A stretch of DNA of 64,000 nt, taken from Bacteroidales bacterium UBA4893 (GTDB lineage Bacteria; Bacteroidota; Bacteroidia; Bacteroidales; P3). A program made the translations under genes and the position numbers. Below the pieces are notes generated by a model, which was not told the DNA's origin, did not search any database, and worked only from the letters and a program-made list of their open reading frames with translations. The DNA lies in assembly GCA_002399025.1 (NCBI GenBank), contig DHCV01000038.1, positions 1 to 64,000 on the forward strand. Direction: 5' to 3'. Below, piece by piece: positions 9,697 through 19,248 of the stretch (its first letter is position 1; each line of letters starts with the position of its first letter).

Positions 9697-9780
9697 TTCT
9701 TTCTTCGTTTTAAAATTTTCTTTCTTCGTTTCAGTAAATTCTTTCTTCGTTTTAATTTCCTGAAACAGCGTTTTAAAAAA
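9697..9780. repeat. Palindromic repeat array, exact 21-bp period (CGTTTT word)
   Basis: CGTTT(T/C) recurs at 9706, 9727, 9748 and 9769, exactly 21 bp apart. The first three are preceded by TTCTTTCTT. The last is part of AAACAGCGTTTT, a palindrome with an AGC centre. Read in reverse, the units are AAAACGAAGAAAG and match the words at 27020-27081. It lies in the 205-bp gap between the giant T9SS gene's 3' end and msrAB. Confidence 0.75.
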
Positions 9781-9796
9781 GCAATTCATTTTCTAA

Positions 9797-12700
9797 TTAA
9801 TGATTGACTATTAGTTTAATTGTTTTATTAGTATTATTTGTTGTTAGTTTAATATAATAAATACCTGAAGGATAATTCTTGGTGTCTAAGATTAGTTCTT
9901 CTTTATTTGCTTCAATATCATAATTTTTTAGCTGCCTACCATATAAATCATAAACAGAAATAATAGCCTTTTCATTCAAATTATTTATTCTTATTACTGA
10001 GCTATTATTTGTTGGATTAGGAAATATATTTATTGACAAATCATCACTAATTATGTCTTCATTTAATGAAAGTGTAGTAAAGTTTTTTACTGTTCCATAA
10101 ACCGTTCCTGCAATATTTACGAAGTAAGTTGTATAATAGAATAAAGAATCTGACGGTAAATTCTCAAGTCTATAATGGAAGTCGGTTAAAGTACTATTAT
10201 ATATTATTGGAATTTTAACAACACCCTCTGATAGAAGATTAATGTCAGGTTGATTATCTAATAAAAATCCCATTTCAACTCCTGTTGTTGCATTACCATT
10301 GCTTACTAATAATCCATTTAAAATTACAGAAGAATCTGTAATAGAACTAGCATCAAGAGTTTCTACTTCTCCTTCTAAAATAGTTACCAATGTTGTAAAG
10401 CCAACCCCAACCCAATTGGATATATAAGAATAATCTACTCCTCTAACATAAGCGATATAAGGTGTTGCACCAATTAGATTATCAAACATAAAGTTTGTAT
10501 CTATTACTTGAATTGGAGTTATTGTGGTATCTAAAGTTACTTCCCAAAGAACCTCGTCATCACCCTTTTGCCATAAGAAATAAGCACTAGTATCTGTAAT
10601 ATTTGTTACTAAAGCGTTTATTGGAGAAGGACAATATCTTTTATGATTAGTTGTAAACTCAACTCCTACCCATGGAGAATGAGAATATACACAATTAGAA
10701 CGGACATAAGCTGTGTAATGTGTGGAATCTGATAAATTAGAGAATTGATAATTTGTGTCATTTACATTAATATGATTAACTAATGTATCTAATGATACAT
10801 CCCAAGATGTTTCATCTCCAGCAGGACTCCAAGTAAAGAAAGCAGAACTTTCAGTTGTATTAGTTATTGTCAATGAATTTGGCTCAGGACAAGGAGGTGA
10901 ATAGTTTTGATTATAGTCTATTAGGACATCATCAATATAATAATTACAAGAATTACATTTAAATGAAATATAACGACCATTGCCTGTATAATTACTAAAA
11001 TCAACATTTATAGTTTCCCAAATATTTTGATAAGTAGCAGCTACTGATGTTATTGAATCAAAAGTGCTTCCATCATTTGGATCACTCATAATTCCAATAG
11101 TTAAATAAATAATGTAATAATAAGGTCTTTTAATCGATAAACTCACTTTCAAATCACTAATATTAATACTTGAATCAATTTGCGGAGTTGAAGCAATTGA
11201 ATAATCACCATCAAATGCAAGAATATCCAATCCATTTGGAGGAGAATTATTTGTAAAAGTTACTTGTGGAATTCTATATGGGTCTGTAGAATATCCCGTC
11301 CAACAAGGAAGCATATCAGTTTCAATCCAATATACTGTATCAAAATTTTCAAAAAATGGAATTGATGAAATTGTAGCACAAGGAGTACTAAACTGCGAAA
11401 AATGACTTGCAGTTGAAAGTCCATTACCACAAATAGTTTTTACATAAACATCATATGTTGATGCTTGATATATTCCAATGAGATTATAAGGGATTGAAGT
11501 AACATAAACAGAGTCAGTTGTTGCAGTGCCAATCTTTCTATAATATAAATACCAAGCAGTATCTGAAGAATGTGTAGGCAACCAATTAATAGTTGCATGA
11601 TTTGAACCAACATTACTTATTGATATTTGAGTTGGCTGAGCACATTGTGGGATATAATCTATTTCAATATCATCTAATGTAAAATAATAAGGATTTCCTA
11701 CAGTTTTAAATGCAATGTATTTGTCAGTACCAGCAAGAAGAGTTGAGTTAAATAGCACTTCATATTCTCTCATAATATTATCATTACATGAAATTTCAAA
11801 AACGTCTTCAAAAGTATTCGTATCATTTTTATTGCTCATAACACCAACAATTAATGTAGAAGTGAAATTTTCATTTGCACCATATATATCCTTCATTTTA
11901 AATTTAACTTTTAAAAGATTAATATCTTCTTCAATTTGAGGAGTAATTACATAATGAGGAGTATTCCAATTGCTATTAAGCATTAAACTTGAAGGATATG
12001 ATGAGTAATTTTCTTGAATAATTGTTGGGTTATTAATTGATGACCAGCAAAGAGGATAATTTAATCCAAAGTTTGAATAAGAATCAAAGTTTTCTATGTA
12101 AGGGAAAGAAGATATTTTTCCACATTGTGTATGAAAGGTAATTGTATCACTATTATCTGTAGGAGTATTACAGTCTAATCTAACATAAAAATTATAAAAA
12201 GTTGAAGGTGCTAAATTTGTAAGGTGATAAGGTAAAGAAGTTACATAAACTGAATCAAAACTAATGTCAGAAGATTTCTTATAATATAGCCAGCAATTAG
12301 GAGCAGGAATTGTTATTGTGTTCCAATTTAACTCGGCGCTATCAGTTGTAATATTGGTTGCTCTTAGATTAATTGGGGTAAAACAATTACTATAATTATC
12401 TATATATACATTATCTATATCAATATAAGGATATGAAGAGTAAGTATTTGGTACTTTTGCTTTAAATGCTATAATATGTCCATTCCCAGTATAATTATTA
12501 AAATATACTGTTTTTTCAACCCAGGAAGTTTCTGTTGTAGAAAGAGTCGTTATTGAATCAAAAGTTGACACATCATTTTCATCAGACATAATACCTACTA
12601 TTAAATTTTCTTGTTCTCCTTGCATCATAAATCTCATAAATAAATCATTAATATGAATGGATGAATCAAAAGTAGGAAGTAATGCATAACTGCTTGTATT

Positions 12701-15700
12701 TGGATATGAATTTGGATAGTATAAACCTAAACTATAAGAACTTTGATATCCACCATTATAAACTCTTGGAGTATTATTGTTTAATGGATTTATTCTATTC
12801 CAGCAGTCAATATAGTTAGAACTGTTATATGTTTCAAAATCTTCATAAAAAGGGATTTGTGTTAAATAATTACAATCAGTAGTAAAAGTAACAATGTTAC
12901 TTATTTCCAAAAAAGTGGAATCGCAAACTAATCGAAGATAAGCATTATATTTTGTATTTGGTAATAGGTTTGAAAAAGAATAACTTAGATTATTAATTAC
13001 AGGAATTGAATCATAATAAATTGAATCATTTTCTTTAATATATAAATACCAAGAACTGTCATTTGCAAAGGCTGTCCATGATGCTAATGCACTTGATTGA
13101 GTAATATTGGATACATTTAATTCTGAAACCACACAATTATTTGGAAGAATAGAAATATTATCTATTGCGGCTGGTGGTTGAGCCCCTCTACCATCATTAG
13201 TCCAAACAAAAATTAATTTTTTAATTGTCCCATTTGCTCCTAAATATGGAAGTTGAATAGTATGATTATTTATTGTTGTTGGATTTGATGGATTACAAAA
13301 ATATGACCTATTTCCTGAAAAAAGAATTACACCATCTGTATATGAAGTAGTAGAGAAATCAGGTCGTGTAGAAGAACCTGTAAATACAACATCTTCATCA
13401 ACAAGAAATACTTTTAAATAATCAAAATTAATCTCTCCTCCAATTCTTGAATTAAAAGATAAAGTATACCCTCCTGCCCCAGAAACCTCAAATAATCGAG
13501 AAGCAACTACAGTACTAGCACCTTGACTAACTAATGCTCCAAAATAATAAGTATTATTTAATCCATTATCTTGAGAAACATATAAAGAATAGCCTTCAAT
13601 AGGAGATTGATTTACAGCTTGACCTATAAACCATTTATTAGGAGCATTTCCATTAGATATTTCCCAAGCATTTCTTTCATTCACTGAACTAAAATCACAA
13701 TAATATGGTAAAGTTGCTGGAGCACCTTTTGTTATTATGTTTATATATGCCCAATTACTACCACAATTCTGCCTAATTCCAATTCTATAATTTGATGCAG
13801 GATTTAATCCATTGATTTGATATGGAAAATTAATTATTGTATCGTTAAAGTTAATTATCGTTTCATTATTCAAACTATCTCCTTCCAAAAGATATGAAAT
13901 CTGATATCCTTGTTGTTGATAATTAAAAGTATCCCATATAAGCTTAACCATTGAATAAGTTATACTATCAGCACGAAAATCGTACACATTTGGACAAGGA
14001 GTATAATAATCAACATAAATATCATCCACTCTAGAATTATATTTGGATAATATAGTTATATATCTTCCCAATCCATTATAACTATTGAAATTTACTTCAA
14101 ATCTATGCCATAAATTATCTGAAGGAGCGTTGATAATATTTATTGTATCAAATGTAGATAAATCATTAGGATTCTCCATAACACCAATCATTAATTTGGA
14201 ACCCGATGAAGTTCTCCTAAATCTAAAAGATAAATTTACAGATGAAGTTGAAATTGTATCTTCTAACATAGGGAGTGATAAATAAGAATTATTATTCAAA
14301 TATAATGATGTTGTTAGATTATATGTTTCTGTATTTTTCAATTCCACGTTTGAAGTTTTGTACCAACATATAGGAAAAGATGTTGATGAATAAATATTGA
14401 AATCTTCACTATATGGAAGTGTAATTTTCTTACACAAAGGAGAAAAGGTTATAACATTACTTTCTTGCCAGTTTCCATTTCCACATAAAACCTTAACATA
14501 AGCATTATATTGAACTTGATCTGGACATTCTAAAACAAAAGTTGTTGTATCTAAATTAATAAAAGAATAAACTTCAGAATTAAATGGCTTATAATATAAT
14601 ACCCACGCACTATCACTATATCCAGCAGTCCACTTTAATTCAACACTGTCTTCATAAGAATTTAAAACACTTAAAGTTGGAGAAGCACAAGGATTTTCTT
14701 GTATTGTTATATTGTCTATTGCAGCAGGATAATATCTTTGTCCTCCATAAGCATCAGCATATCTATTTGTCCATAGTAAAATTAATTTCTTTATAGTTCC
14801 AATTTCTCCTTGATATGGAATATTTATTGTGTGAGAATTGATGACAATAGGATTTGAATTATTATAAAAATATGGGAAAGCATCATTATGAAAATAAGAA
14901 TAAGGACTGTTCACTTCACCTCCAAATAATATTGCACCATCTGAATAATTTTTTGAAGCATAATATGGAGCATAAGGAGTATTAGTACCTAAAAAACTTG
15001 TATTTGAATCAACAACAAAAACTTTTAACATATTATCAAAGTTATAATCTCCTTTTACTCTTGAATTAAAAGTAATTGTATAACCTCCTGCTCCATTTGA
15101 TTCAAATAATCGTGAAGCAGTAACTACTGTGTTAGAATAATAATTCATAGTATTACTATCTCCATTATTATCTGAAACATACATAGAATATCCTGTCATA
15201 TCTCCACTATTTATTGCTTGACCAAAAACCCATTTATTTATACAATCATCATTTGAGAACATCCATTTATCTCTTTCTTCTTGAGTTTCAAAATCACAGC
15301 TATATGGTAAAATAGCTGGAGAACCCATTGTATATGCATCTATTATTGTCCAAGCACCTCCACAGTTCTGTCTTATAGCGAATGAATAATGAGTTGAAGG
15401 AGTTAAATTTGAAATAAGAAAAGGTAAAGATGATGTGTTAGGTAGATTAATAATTGTAGTAGTACTATCAGGATTAAAGGTATCAGAATATGGAGAATAA
15501 GCTATTTGATAACCATTATGAGAGTTATTTGTAGTATTCCAAGAGAAAGCAATTGAATTATGAGTGGTTTCTATCGGCCTGAAATCATATACATTTGGAC
15601 ATTGAAGTTTATAATCAATAGTAACATCTCCTATACTATGAGCTCCATTTCTTCCTAAAGCTTCAACTCTGAATGCAATATGATTGTTTGTTCCTACAAC

Positions 15701-16960
15701 AATATTATTGTCAATATTTATTTCGTAGAAACTTAAATCAGTATAAAAATTTGTTAAAATCAACGTATCAAACAAAGATACAAAAGTATTTGTGTCATTA
15801 GCATCACTCATTACTCCAAAAGAAAATTTAACTCCTGCATCTGACCAAGCATAATTTCTTGCATGAAATTTAACACTTAAACTATTTATATCTTTTGTAA
15901 TTTTAGGAGAAATAAAATAGTTTCTATTTCCTAAATCATAAACATTCAAATTAACACCACCTCCATATATGTAATAATTACCACCCCAGCACAAAGGTGT
16001 GTAATTAGCCAGTGAACTAAAATCAAAATAATATGGGATAGTATCTATTGTTGCACAAATAGTTCTAAAAGAGATTTCACTCCATAAACTAAAAGTAGTA
16101 TCATTACATGATTTTCTAAGTCGTACATTGTAATCACTATTTTCAAATAATGAATCTAAAATAATATAATTATTATCTGAATATTCATTATTTGCATTAT
16201 TCCAATCATATTCAGAAGATAATTTATATTCTATTATCCAATTAGAAGTGGTATCATTTTCTTCCCAACTTATTCTTGCCTGATTAGGTGTTATATCACT
16301 TACATTCAAATTAAAACCATTAGGGCAAGTAGTAAAATTAAATCTAATATTGTTTCTATGATTAGAATTATTTCCGAAATCAGGTGTAGAATCAATCGTA
16401 AAAGTATTTGGATAAGTTAAATAAGCTGTTCGAGTTAGAGGTAAAGAGTTTTCTTCAGACAAATAACCTAATGTATCATTATGACAATTATAATTTAGCG
16501 ATTTATTTGAGACAAATGTTATAACTAAATTAGAATTACCATCCAAAAAATAAGGTCTGTCAAAATAAATATAAGATAAAGCTATGGTATCATTAAAATC
16601 ATATAAAGGATCATTAGTAAACACTCCATAATTATCTCTACTAAAAACCCTGGTCGAATTATCAAGAGAAATAAATTCATTCTGGAAAGAACTTAGAGTG
16701 GTTGTACCAATATATATTGATAAATTACCATTACATAAATAAGAAAAATTATAAGACTCTAATGCAATTGACTCAATATACATACCATTTTGATTAATCT
16801 CCTGAGCTGTAAAAATCTGCTGAATAAATGTGGATGTACTGTCATCAATAAAGAAAGGAATCTCTAAATTATTTGTTGTTCCATTTCCAATTCTAACAAT
16901 TTGACCAAAGGATTGCAAACAAAAAAGTATTGCAATTAAAGATAATAGAGTTTTTTTCAT
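9797..16960 (-). CDS. Giant secreted fibronectin-III / anchor-module protein with T9SS type A sorting domain
   Basis: A 2387-residue exported protein. I start it at MKKTLLSLIAILFCLQSFGQ, a good signal peptide. The longer frame adds 11 residues that overlap a -7 element. After a unique N-terminal domain, seven modules follow. Each begins with a motif like IPFYEDFETY and is separated from the next by a fibronectin III domain (W.....W..YY, then LTP.T.Y..Y.R..C). Module starts are near residues 307, 553, 847, 1083, 1367, 1617 and 1863. Two more FN3 units follow near residues 2050-2180. Modules 2 and 4 form a distinct type with NKWFIGQA and KLIFVWTN. The C-terminus (INIFPNPTNNSSVIRINNL to the end) is a type A sorting domain. 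No catalytic residues were found, so a surface adhesin or structural role is inferred. Confidence 0.9.
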   Translation of the reverse strand: MKKTLLSLIAILFCLQSFGQIVRIGNGTTNNLEIPFFIDDSTSTFIQQIFTAQEINQNGMYIESIALESYNFSYLCNGNLSIYIGTTTLSSFQNEFISLDNSTRVFSRDNYGVFTNDPLYDFNDTIALSYIYFDRPYFLDGNSNLVITFVSNKSLNYNCHNDTLGYLSEENSLPLTRTAYLTYPNTFTIDSTPDFGNNSNHRNNIRFNFTTCPNGFNLNVSDITPNQARISWEENDTTSNWIIEYKLSSEYDWNNANNEYSDNNYIILDSLFENSDYNVRLRKSCNDTTFSLWSEISFRTICATIDTIPYYFDFSSLANYTPLCWGGNYYIYGGGVNLNVYDLGNRNYFISPKITKDINSLSVKFHARNYAWSDAGVKFSFGVMSDANDTNTFVSLFDTLILTNFYTDLSFYEINIDNNIVVGTNNHIAFRVEALGRNGAHSIGDVTIDYKLQCPNVYDFRPIETTHNSIAFSWNTTNNSHNGYQIAYSPYSDTFNPDSTTTIINLPNTSSLPFLISNLTPSTHYSFAIRQNCGGAWTIIDAYTMGSPAILPYSCDFETQEERDKWMFSNDDCINKWVFGQAINSGDMTGYSMYVSDNNGDSNTMNYYSNTVVTASRLFESNGAGGYTITFNSRVKGDYNFDNMLKVFVVDSNTSFLGTNTPYAPYYASKNYSDGAILFGGEVNSPYSYFHNDAFPYFYNNSNPIVINSHTINIPYQGEIGTIKKLILLWTNRYADAYGGQRYYPAAIDNITIQENPCASPTLSVLNSYEDSVELKWTAGYSDSAWVLYYKPFNSEVYSFINLDTTTFVLECPDQVQYNAYVKVLCGNGNWQESNVITFSPLCKKITLPYSEDFNIYSSTSFPICWYKTSNVELKNTETYNLTTSLYLNNNSYLSLPMLEDTISTSSVNLSFRFRRTSSGSKLMIGVMENPNDLSTFDTINIINAPSDNLWHRFEVNFNSYNGLGRYITILSKYNSRVDDIYVDYYTPCPNVYDFRADSITYSMVKLIWDTFNYQQQGYQISYLLEGDSLNNETIINFNDTIINFPYQINGLNPASNYRIGIRQNCGSNWAYINIITKGAPATLPYYCDFSSVNERNAWEISNGNAPNKWFIGQAVNQSPIEGYSLYVSQDNGLNNTYYFGALVSQGASTVVASRLFEVSGAGGYTLSFNSRIGGEINFDYLKVFLVDEDVVFTGSSTRPDFSTTSYTDGVILFSGNRSYFCNPSNPTTINNHTIQLPYLGANGTIKKLIFVWTNDGRGAQPPAAIDNISILPNNCVVSELNVSNITQSSALASWTAFANDSSWYLYIKENDSIYYDSIPVINNLSYSFSNLLPNTKYNAYLRLVCDSTFLEISNIVTFTTDCNYLTQIPFYEDFETYNSSNYIDCWNRINPLNNNTPRVYNGGYQSSYSLGLYYPNSYPNTSSYALLPTFDSSIHINDLFMRFMMQGEQENLIVGIMSDENDVSTFDSITTLSTTETSWVEKTVYFNNYTGNGHIIAFKAKVPNTYSSYPYIDIDNVYIDNYSNCFTPINLRATNITTDSAELNWNTITIPAPNCWLYYKKSSDISFDSVYVTSLPYHLTNLAPSTFYNFYVRLDCNTPTDNSDTITFHTQCGKISSFPYIENFDSYSNFGLNYPLCWSSINNPTIIQENYSSYPSSLMLNSNWNTPHYVITPQIEEDINLLKVKFKMKDIYGANENFTSTLIVGVMSNKNDTNTFEDVFEISCNDNIMREYEVLFNSTLLAGTDKYIAFKTVGNPYYFTLDDIEIDYIPQCAQPTQISISNVGSNHATINWLPTHSSDTAWYLYYRKIGTATTDSVYVTSIPYNLIGIYQASTYDVYVKTICGNGLSTASHFSQFSTPCATISSIPFFENFDTVYWIETDMLPCWTGYSTDPYRIPQVTFTNNSPPNGLDILAFDGDYSIASTPQIDSSINISDLKVSLSIKRPYYYIIYLTIGIMSDPNDGSTFDSITSVAATYQNIWETINVDFSNYTGNGRYISFKCNSCNYYIDDVLIDYNQNYSPPCPEPNSLTITNTTESSAFFTWSPAGDETSWDVSLDTLVNHINVNDTNYQFSNLSDSTHYTAYVRSNCVYSHSPWVGVEFTTNHKRYCPSPINALVTNITDTSAYFLWQKGDDEVLWEVTLDTTITPIQVIDTNFMFDNLIGATPYIAYVRGVDYSYISNWVGVGFTTLVTILEGEVETLDASSITDSSVILNGLLVSNGNATTGVEMGFLLDNQPDINLLSEGVVKIPIIYNSTLTDFHYRLENLPSDSLFYYTTYFVNIAGTVYGTVKNFTTLSLNEDIISDDLSINIFPNPTNNSSVIRINNLNEKAIISVYDLYGRQLKNYDIEANKEELILDTKNYPSGIYYIKLTTNNTNKTIKLIVNH

Positions 16961-16982
16961 GATATTTAAATTATTTCCTACG

Positions 16983-16990
16983 CAAAAGTA
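16983..16990 (-). promoter_or_regulatory. -7 promoter element of the giant T9SS gene
   Basis: TACTTTTG on the minus strand, 23 bases before the chosen ATG at 16960. It lies inside the longer reading frame's first codons, which argues against that upstream start. Confidence 0.6.
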
Positions 16991-17023
16991 CATAAATAAT
17001 CATTACTATAATAAAAAAACAAA

Positions 17024-17055
17024 AAAATCCTTATTCATGACAGAATAAGGATTTT
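17024..17055 (-). terminator. Terminator of the ornithine carbamoyltransferase gene
   Basis: Perfect 13-bp arms AAAATCCTTATTC / GAATAAGGATTTT with a 6-base loop, 38 bases after the stop. On the minus strand it is followed by TTTGTTTTTTTAT. Confidence 0.9.
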
Positions 17056-17092
17056 AAATTTTGTTACTAAGAACAATTTTATTTTTTAAATA

Positions 17093-18094
17093 TTATGCTC
17101 CAAGAGTAGCTACCATAACTGCTTTTATGGTATGAAGACGGTTTTCTGCTTCGTCAAATACTATTGACATTGGGCTTTCAAATACATCTTCAGTTACTTC
17201 CATAGCTTCCAAACCATATTTAGCGTGGATATCTCTACCTACTTGAGTTTCTAAATTGTGGAATGCTGGAAGGCAGTGCATAAACTTAACGTTAGGATTA
17301 CCTGTCATCTTAACAACATCCATATTTATTTGGTAAGGACGAAGTAGTTTTATTCTTTCTTCCCATACTTCTGCTGGTTCTCCCATTGATACCCATACGT
17401 CAGTATATAAGAAATCACATCCCTTAACAGCTTCTTCAACATTATCAGTGATTGTTATCTTAGCTCCAGTTTCTTTTGCAATTTCTCTACATTTTGCAAC
17501 TAATTCAGCATCTTGTTGGCATGATTTAGGAGCAGCAGCACGGAAATCCATTCCCATTTTAGCGGCACCAACCATTAATGAATTACCCATATTGTTCTTA
17601 GCATCTCCTAAGTAACAGAAAGTAATTTTATTTAATGGTTTGTCAATATGTTCAGTCATTGTTAGGAAGTCTGCCAAGATTTGTGTTGGGTGAAATTCAT
17701 TTGTAAGCCCGTTCCAAACAGGTACTCCTGAAAACTCAGCCAAAGCCTCAACGGTTGTTTGGTCATAACCTCTGTATTCAATACCATCGTACATTCTTCC
17801 AAGCACTCTTGCAGTGTCTTTCATCGATTCTTTCTTCCCCATTTGAGAACCTGAAGGTCCTAAGTAAGTTACGTGAGCTCCTTGGTCTAAGGCTCCTACC
17901 TCAAAAGCACAACGTGTGCGGGTTGAATCTTTCTCAAACAAAAGGACAATATTCTTTCCTTTAAGTCTTTGAGTTTCTGTTCCTGTGTATTTTGCACGTT
18001 TCAAATCGCGTGCTAAGTCCAAAAGATATTGAATTTCCTTTGGAGAAAAGTCTAAAAGCTTCAAAAAGCTTCTGTTTCTTAAGTTAAATGCCAT
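17093..18094 (-). CDS. Ornithine carbamoyltransferase
   Basis: A 333-residue cytosolic transcarbamylase that interconverts ornithine plus carbamoyl phosphate with citrulline. The carbamoyl-phosphate site FEKDSTRTRCAFE, the HPTQ motif (NEFHPTQILADF), the ornithine-side segment DVWVSMGEP and the HCLPAFH loop are all intact. The length is normal for the catabolic ArcB / anabolic ArgF family. Many Bacteroidota instead use acetyl- or succinyl-ornithine transcarbamylase for arginine synthesis. A classical enzyme plus carbamate kinase 6 kb away therefore suggests ATP-yielding citrulline breakdown, although no arginine deiminase is present in the window. It has its own promoter (18138-18145) and terminator, so it is probably a single-gene transcript. 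Confidence 0.93.
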   Translation of the reverse strand: MAFNLRNRSFLKLLDFSPKEIQYLLDLARDLKRAKYTGTETQRLKGKNIVLLFEKDSTRTRCAFEVGALDQGAHVTYLGPSGSQMGKKESMKDTARVLGRMYDGIEYRGYDQTTVEALAEFSGVPVWNGLTNEFHPTQILADFLTMTEHIDKPLNKITFCYLGDAKNNMGNSLMVGAAKMGMDFRAAAPKSCQQDAELVAKCREIAKETGAKITITDNVEEAVKGCDFLYTDVWVSMGEPAEVWEERIKLLRPYQINMDVVKMTGNPNVKFMHCLPAFHNLETQVGRDIHAKYGLEAMEVTEDVFESPMSIVFDEAENRLHTIKAVMVATLGA

Positions 18095-18137
18095 ATAATT
18101 TAAATTTTATTGTGTCAAAAAATTATTTATTTAGGGC

Positions 18138-18145
18138 ACAAAGTT
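18138..18145 (-). promoter_or_regulatory. -7 promoter element of ornithine carbamoyltransferase
   Basis: TAACTTTG on the minus strand, 43 bases before the ATG at 18094. Confidence 0.55.
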
Positions 18146-18220
18146 AAGAATTTATTCCCATCTGCAAAAATATTTGAAATTATAATAAGATTATCCGATG
18201 AAAACTAATGCTCTATCCTT

Positions 18221-18496
18221 TTATTTCTTCTTCTTTCCTGAGAATATTGGAGTAAATAACGCAAATGCAGCCATAGTATAACCCCAACCAGCAGCTTGAA
18301 TATATGAACCAACATCTTTTAAATAAAGAATTACAGAGTCCATAACCCATTTATCTTCGCCCATTGTATCAAATAAGGGAGATATTACAATCATAATAAT
18401 AAAATAAATCGCCCCAAGACTAATGGCGTAAGTATTAAAAAACAAAATCTTCTTTAATAAGCTATATGACCTAAAGCTTTCTTTTACATCTCTCAT
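18221..18496 (-). CDS. Small two-helix membrane protein, unknown function
   Basis: A 91-residue protein not assigned to a family. A basic N-terminus (SLLKKILFF) leads into one hydrophobic helix (TYAISLGAIYFIIMIVIS, about residues 27-44). A polar loop contains DTMGEDKWVMD, a second weaker helix follows (AAGWGYTMAAFALFTPIF), and the protein ends with KKKK. The N-terminal pattern resembles the 89-residue membrane protein at 19842-20111, which hints at distant paralogy. It has a good -7 element at 18522-18529 and no obvious terminator. The frame is well placed between two real genes and is probably coding. Confidence 0.7.
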   Translation of the reverse strand: MRDVKESFRSYSLLKKILFFNTYAISLGAIYFIIMIVISPLFDTMGEDKWVMDSVILYLKDVGSYIQAAGWGYTMAAFALFTPIFSGKKKK

Positions 18497-18521
18497 AATA
18501 AATCATTATTTAATCCATTTG

Positions 18522-18529
18522 CAAAGATA
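18522..18529 (-). promoter_or_regulatory. -7 promoter element of the 91-residue membrane protein gene
   Basis: TATCTTTG on the minus strand, 25 bases before the ATG at 18496. Confidence 0.6.
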
Positions 18530-18666
18530 AAACAAATGATTGGAAAGCGAGAGTGAATAAAATATTTATATGCTTTTTCTATTAGGAATAGCTGGAATAT
18601 TAAAAAAAATGATTTACTTTGCAAAGAGATTAATCATTGACAAAACAAATAATTATAAATAAAAAA

Positions 18667-19248
18667 ATGAGAAAAATGAAAAGACTAAGCTTATTATTAA
18701 TTGCAGTAATTGGAGTATTCTCCATGCTTTCTATTAGCAGCTGCCAAAACAAATCAAAACAAGCAGATGAAAATTCAGTACTTACAGTAGATGAAGTTCT
18801 GGCAAAAGGAGAAACCTTAACTGAAAAAGATATCACAATCGAAGGAGTTTGTACTCATACTTGTGCTCATGGTGGAAGGAAAATCTTCCTTATGGGTGAA
18901 GATGATTCAAAGACTATCCGTATTGAGGCAGGAGAAGGCAAGGATGCTTTTTCTAAGGATTGTGTAAATTCTATGGTTTCTGTTAAAGGTAAGGTTATGG
19001 AAGAGAGAATTGATGAGGAATATCTTATGAAATGGGAAGAAGGTATTAAAGCAAAAACTGCTGAAAAACATGGAGAAGATGAAGCTGGTTGCGAAACGGA
19101 AAAGAAAGCTTTAAACGAGACTCCTGCTGATAGCGAAATGGAAAGAATAGATAATTTCCGCAAACGCATTGCTGAAGAAAAAGCAAAAACAGGTAAGGCA
19201 TACCTATCTTTCTTTTATATAGTTGCAGATTCTTACGAGATTAAGTAA
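18667..19248 (+). CDS. Lipoprotein with OB-fold-like domain, unknown function
   Basis: A 193-residue lipoprotein starting at MRKMKRLSLLL; an earlier in-frame Met (18637) gives a poor signal peptide. The lipobox SISSC places the lipidated Cys at residue 26. The body has VDEVLAKGETLTEKDITIEG, then VCTHTCAHGGRKIFLMG with two Cys and two His in a possible metal- or haem-binding cluster. A segment SKTIRIEAG...SMVSVKGKV then reads like an OB-fold of the 'nucleic-acid-binding-like' tOB type seen in Bacteroidota. The C-terminal third is charged and helical. The stop overlaps the next start by one base (TAATG), so it is co-translated with the PepSY-type membrane protein. The function is unknown. Confidence 0.8.
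   Translation: MRKMKRLSLLLIAVIGVFSMLSISSCQNKSKQADENSVLTVDEVLAKGETLTEKDITIEGVCTHTCAHGGRKIFLMGEDDSKTIRIEAGEGKDAFSKDCVNSMVSVKGKVMEERIDEEYLMKWEEGIKAKTAEKHGEDEAGCETEKKALNETPADSEMERIDNFRKRIAEEKAKTGKAYLSFFYIVADSYEIK

Noticed and set aside
17093..18094. Horizontal transfer of ornithine carbamoyltransferase because of its higher GC
   Set aside because: A sample is near 38% GC, but other highly conserved genes here (for example rpoD) look similarly raised, so expression or conservation explains it as well.
18609..18626. TTACTTTG before the lipoprotein gene as a promoter
   Set aside because: It deviates from TAnnTTTG at a key position. It may be functional but was too weak to list.
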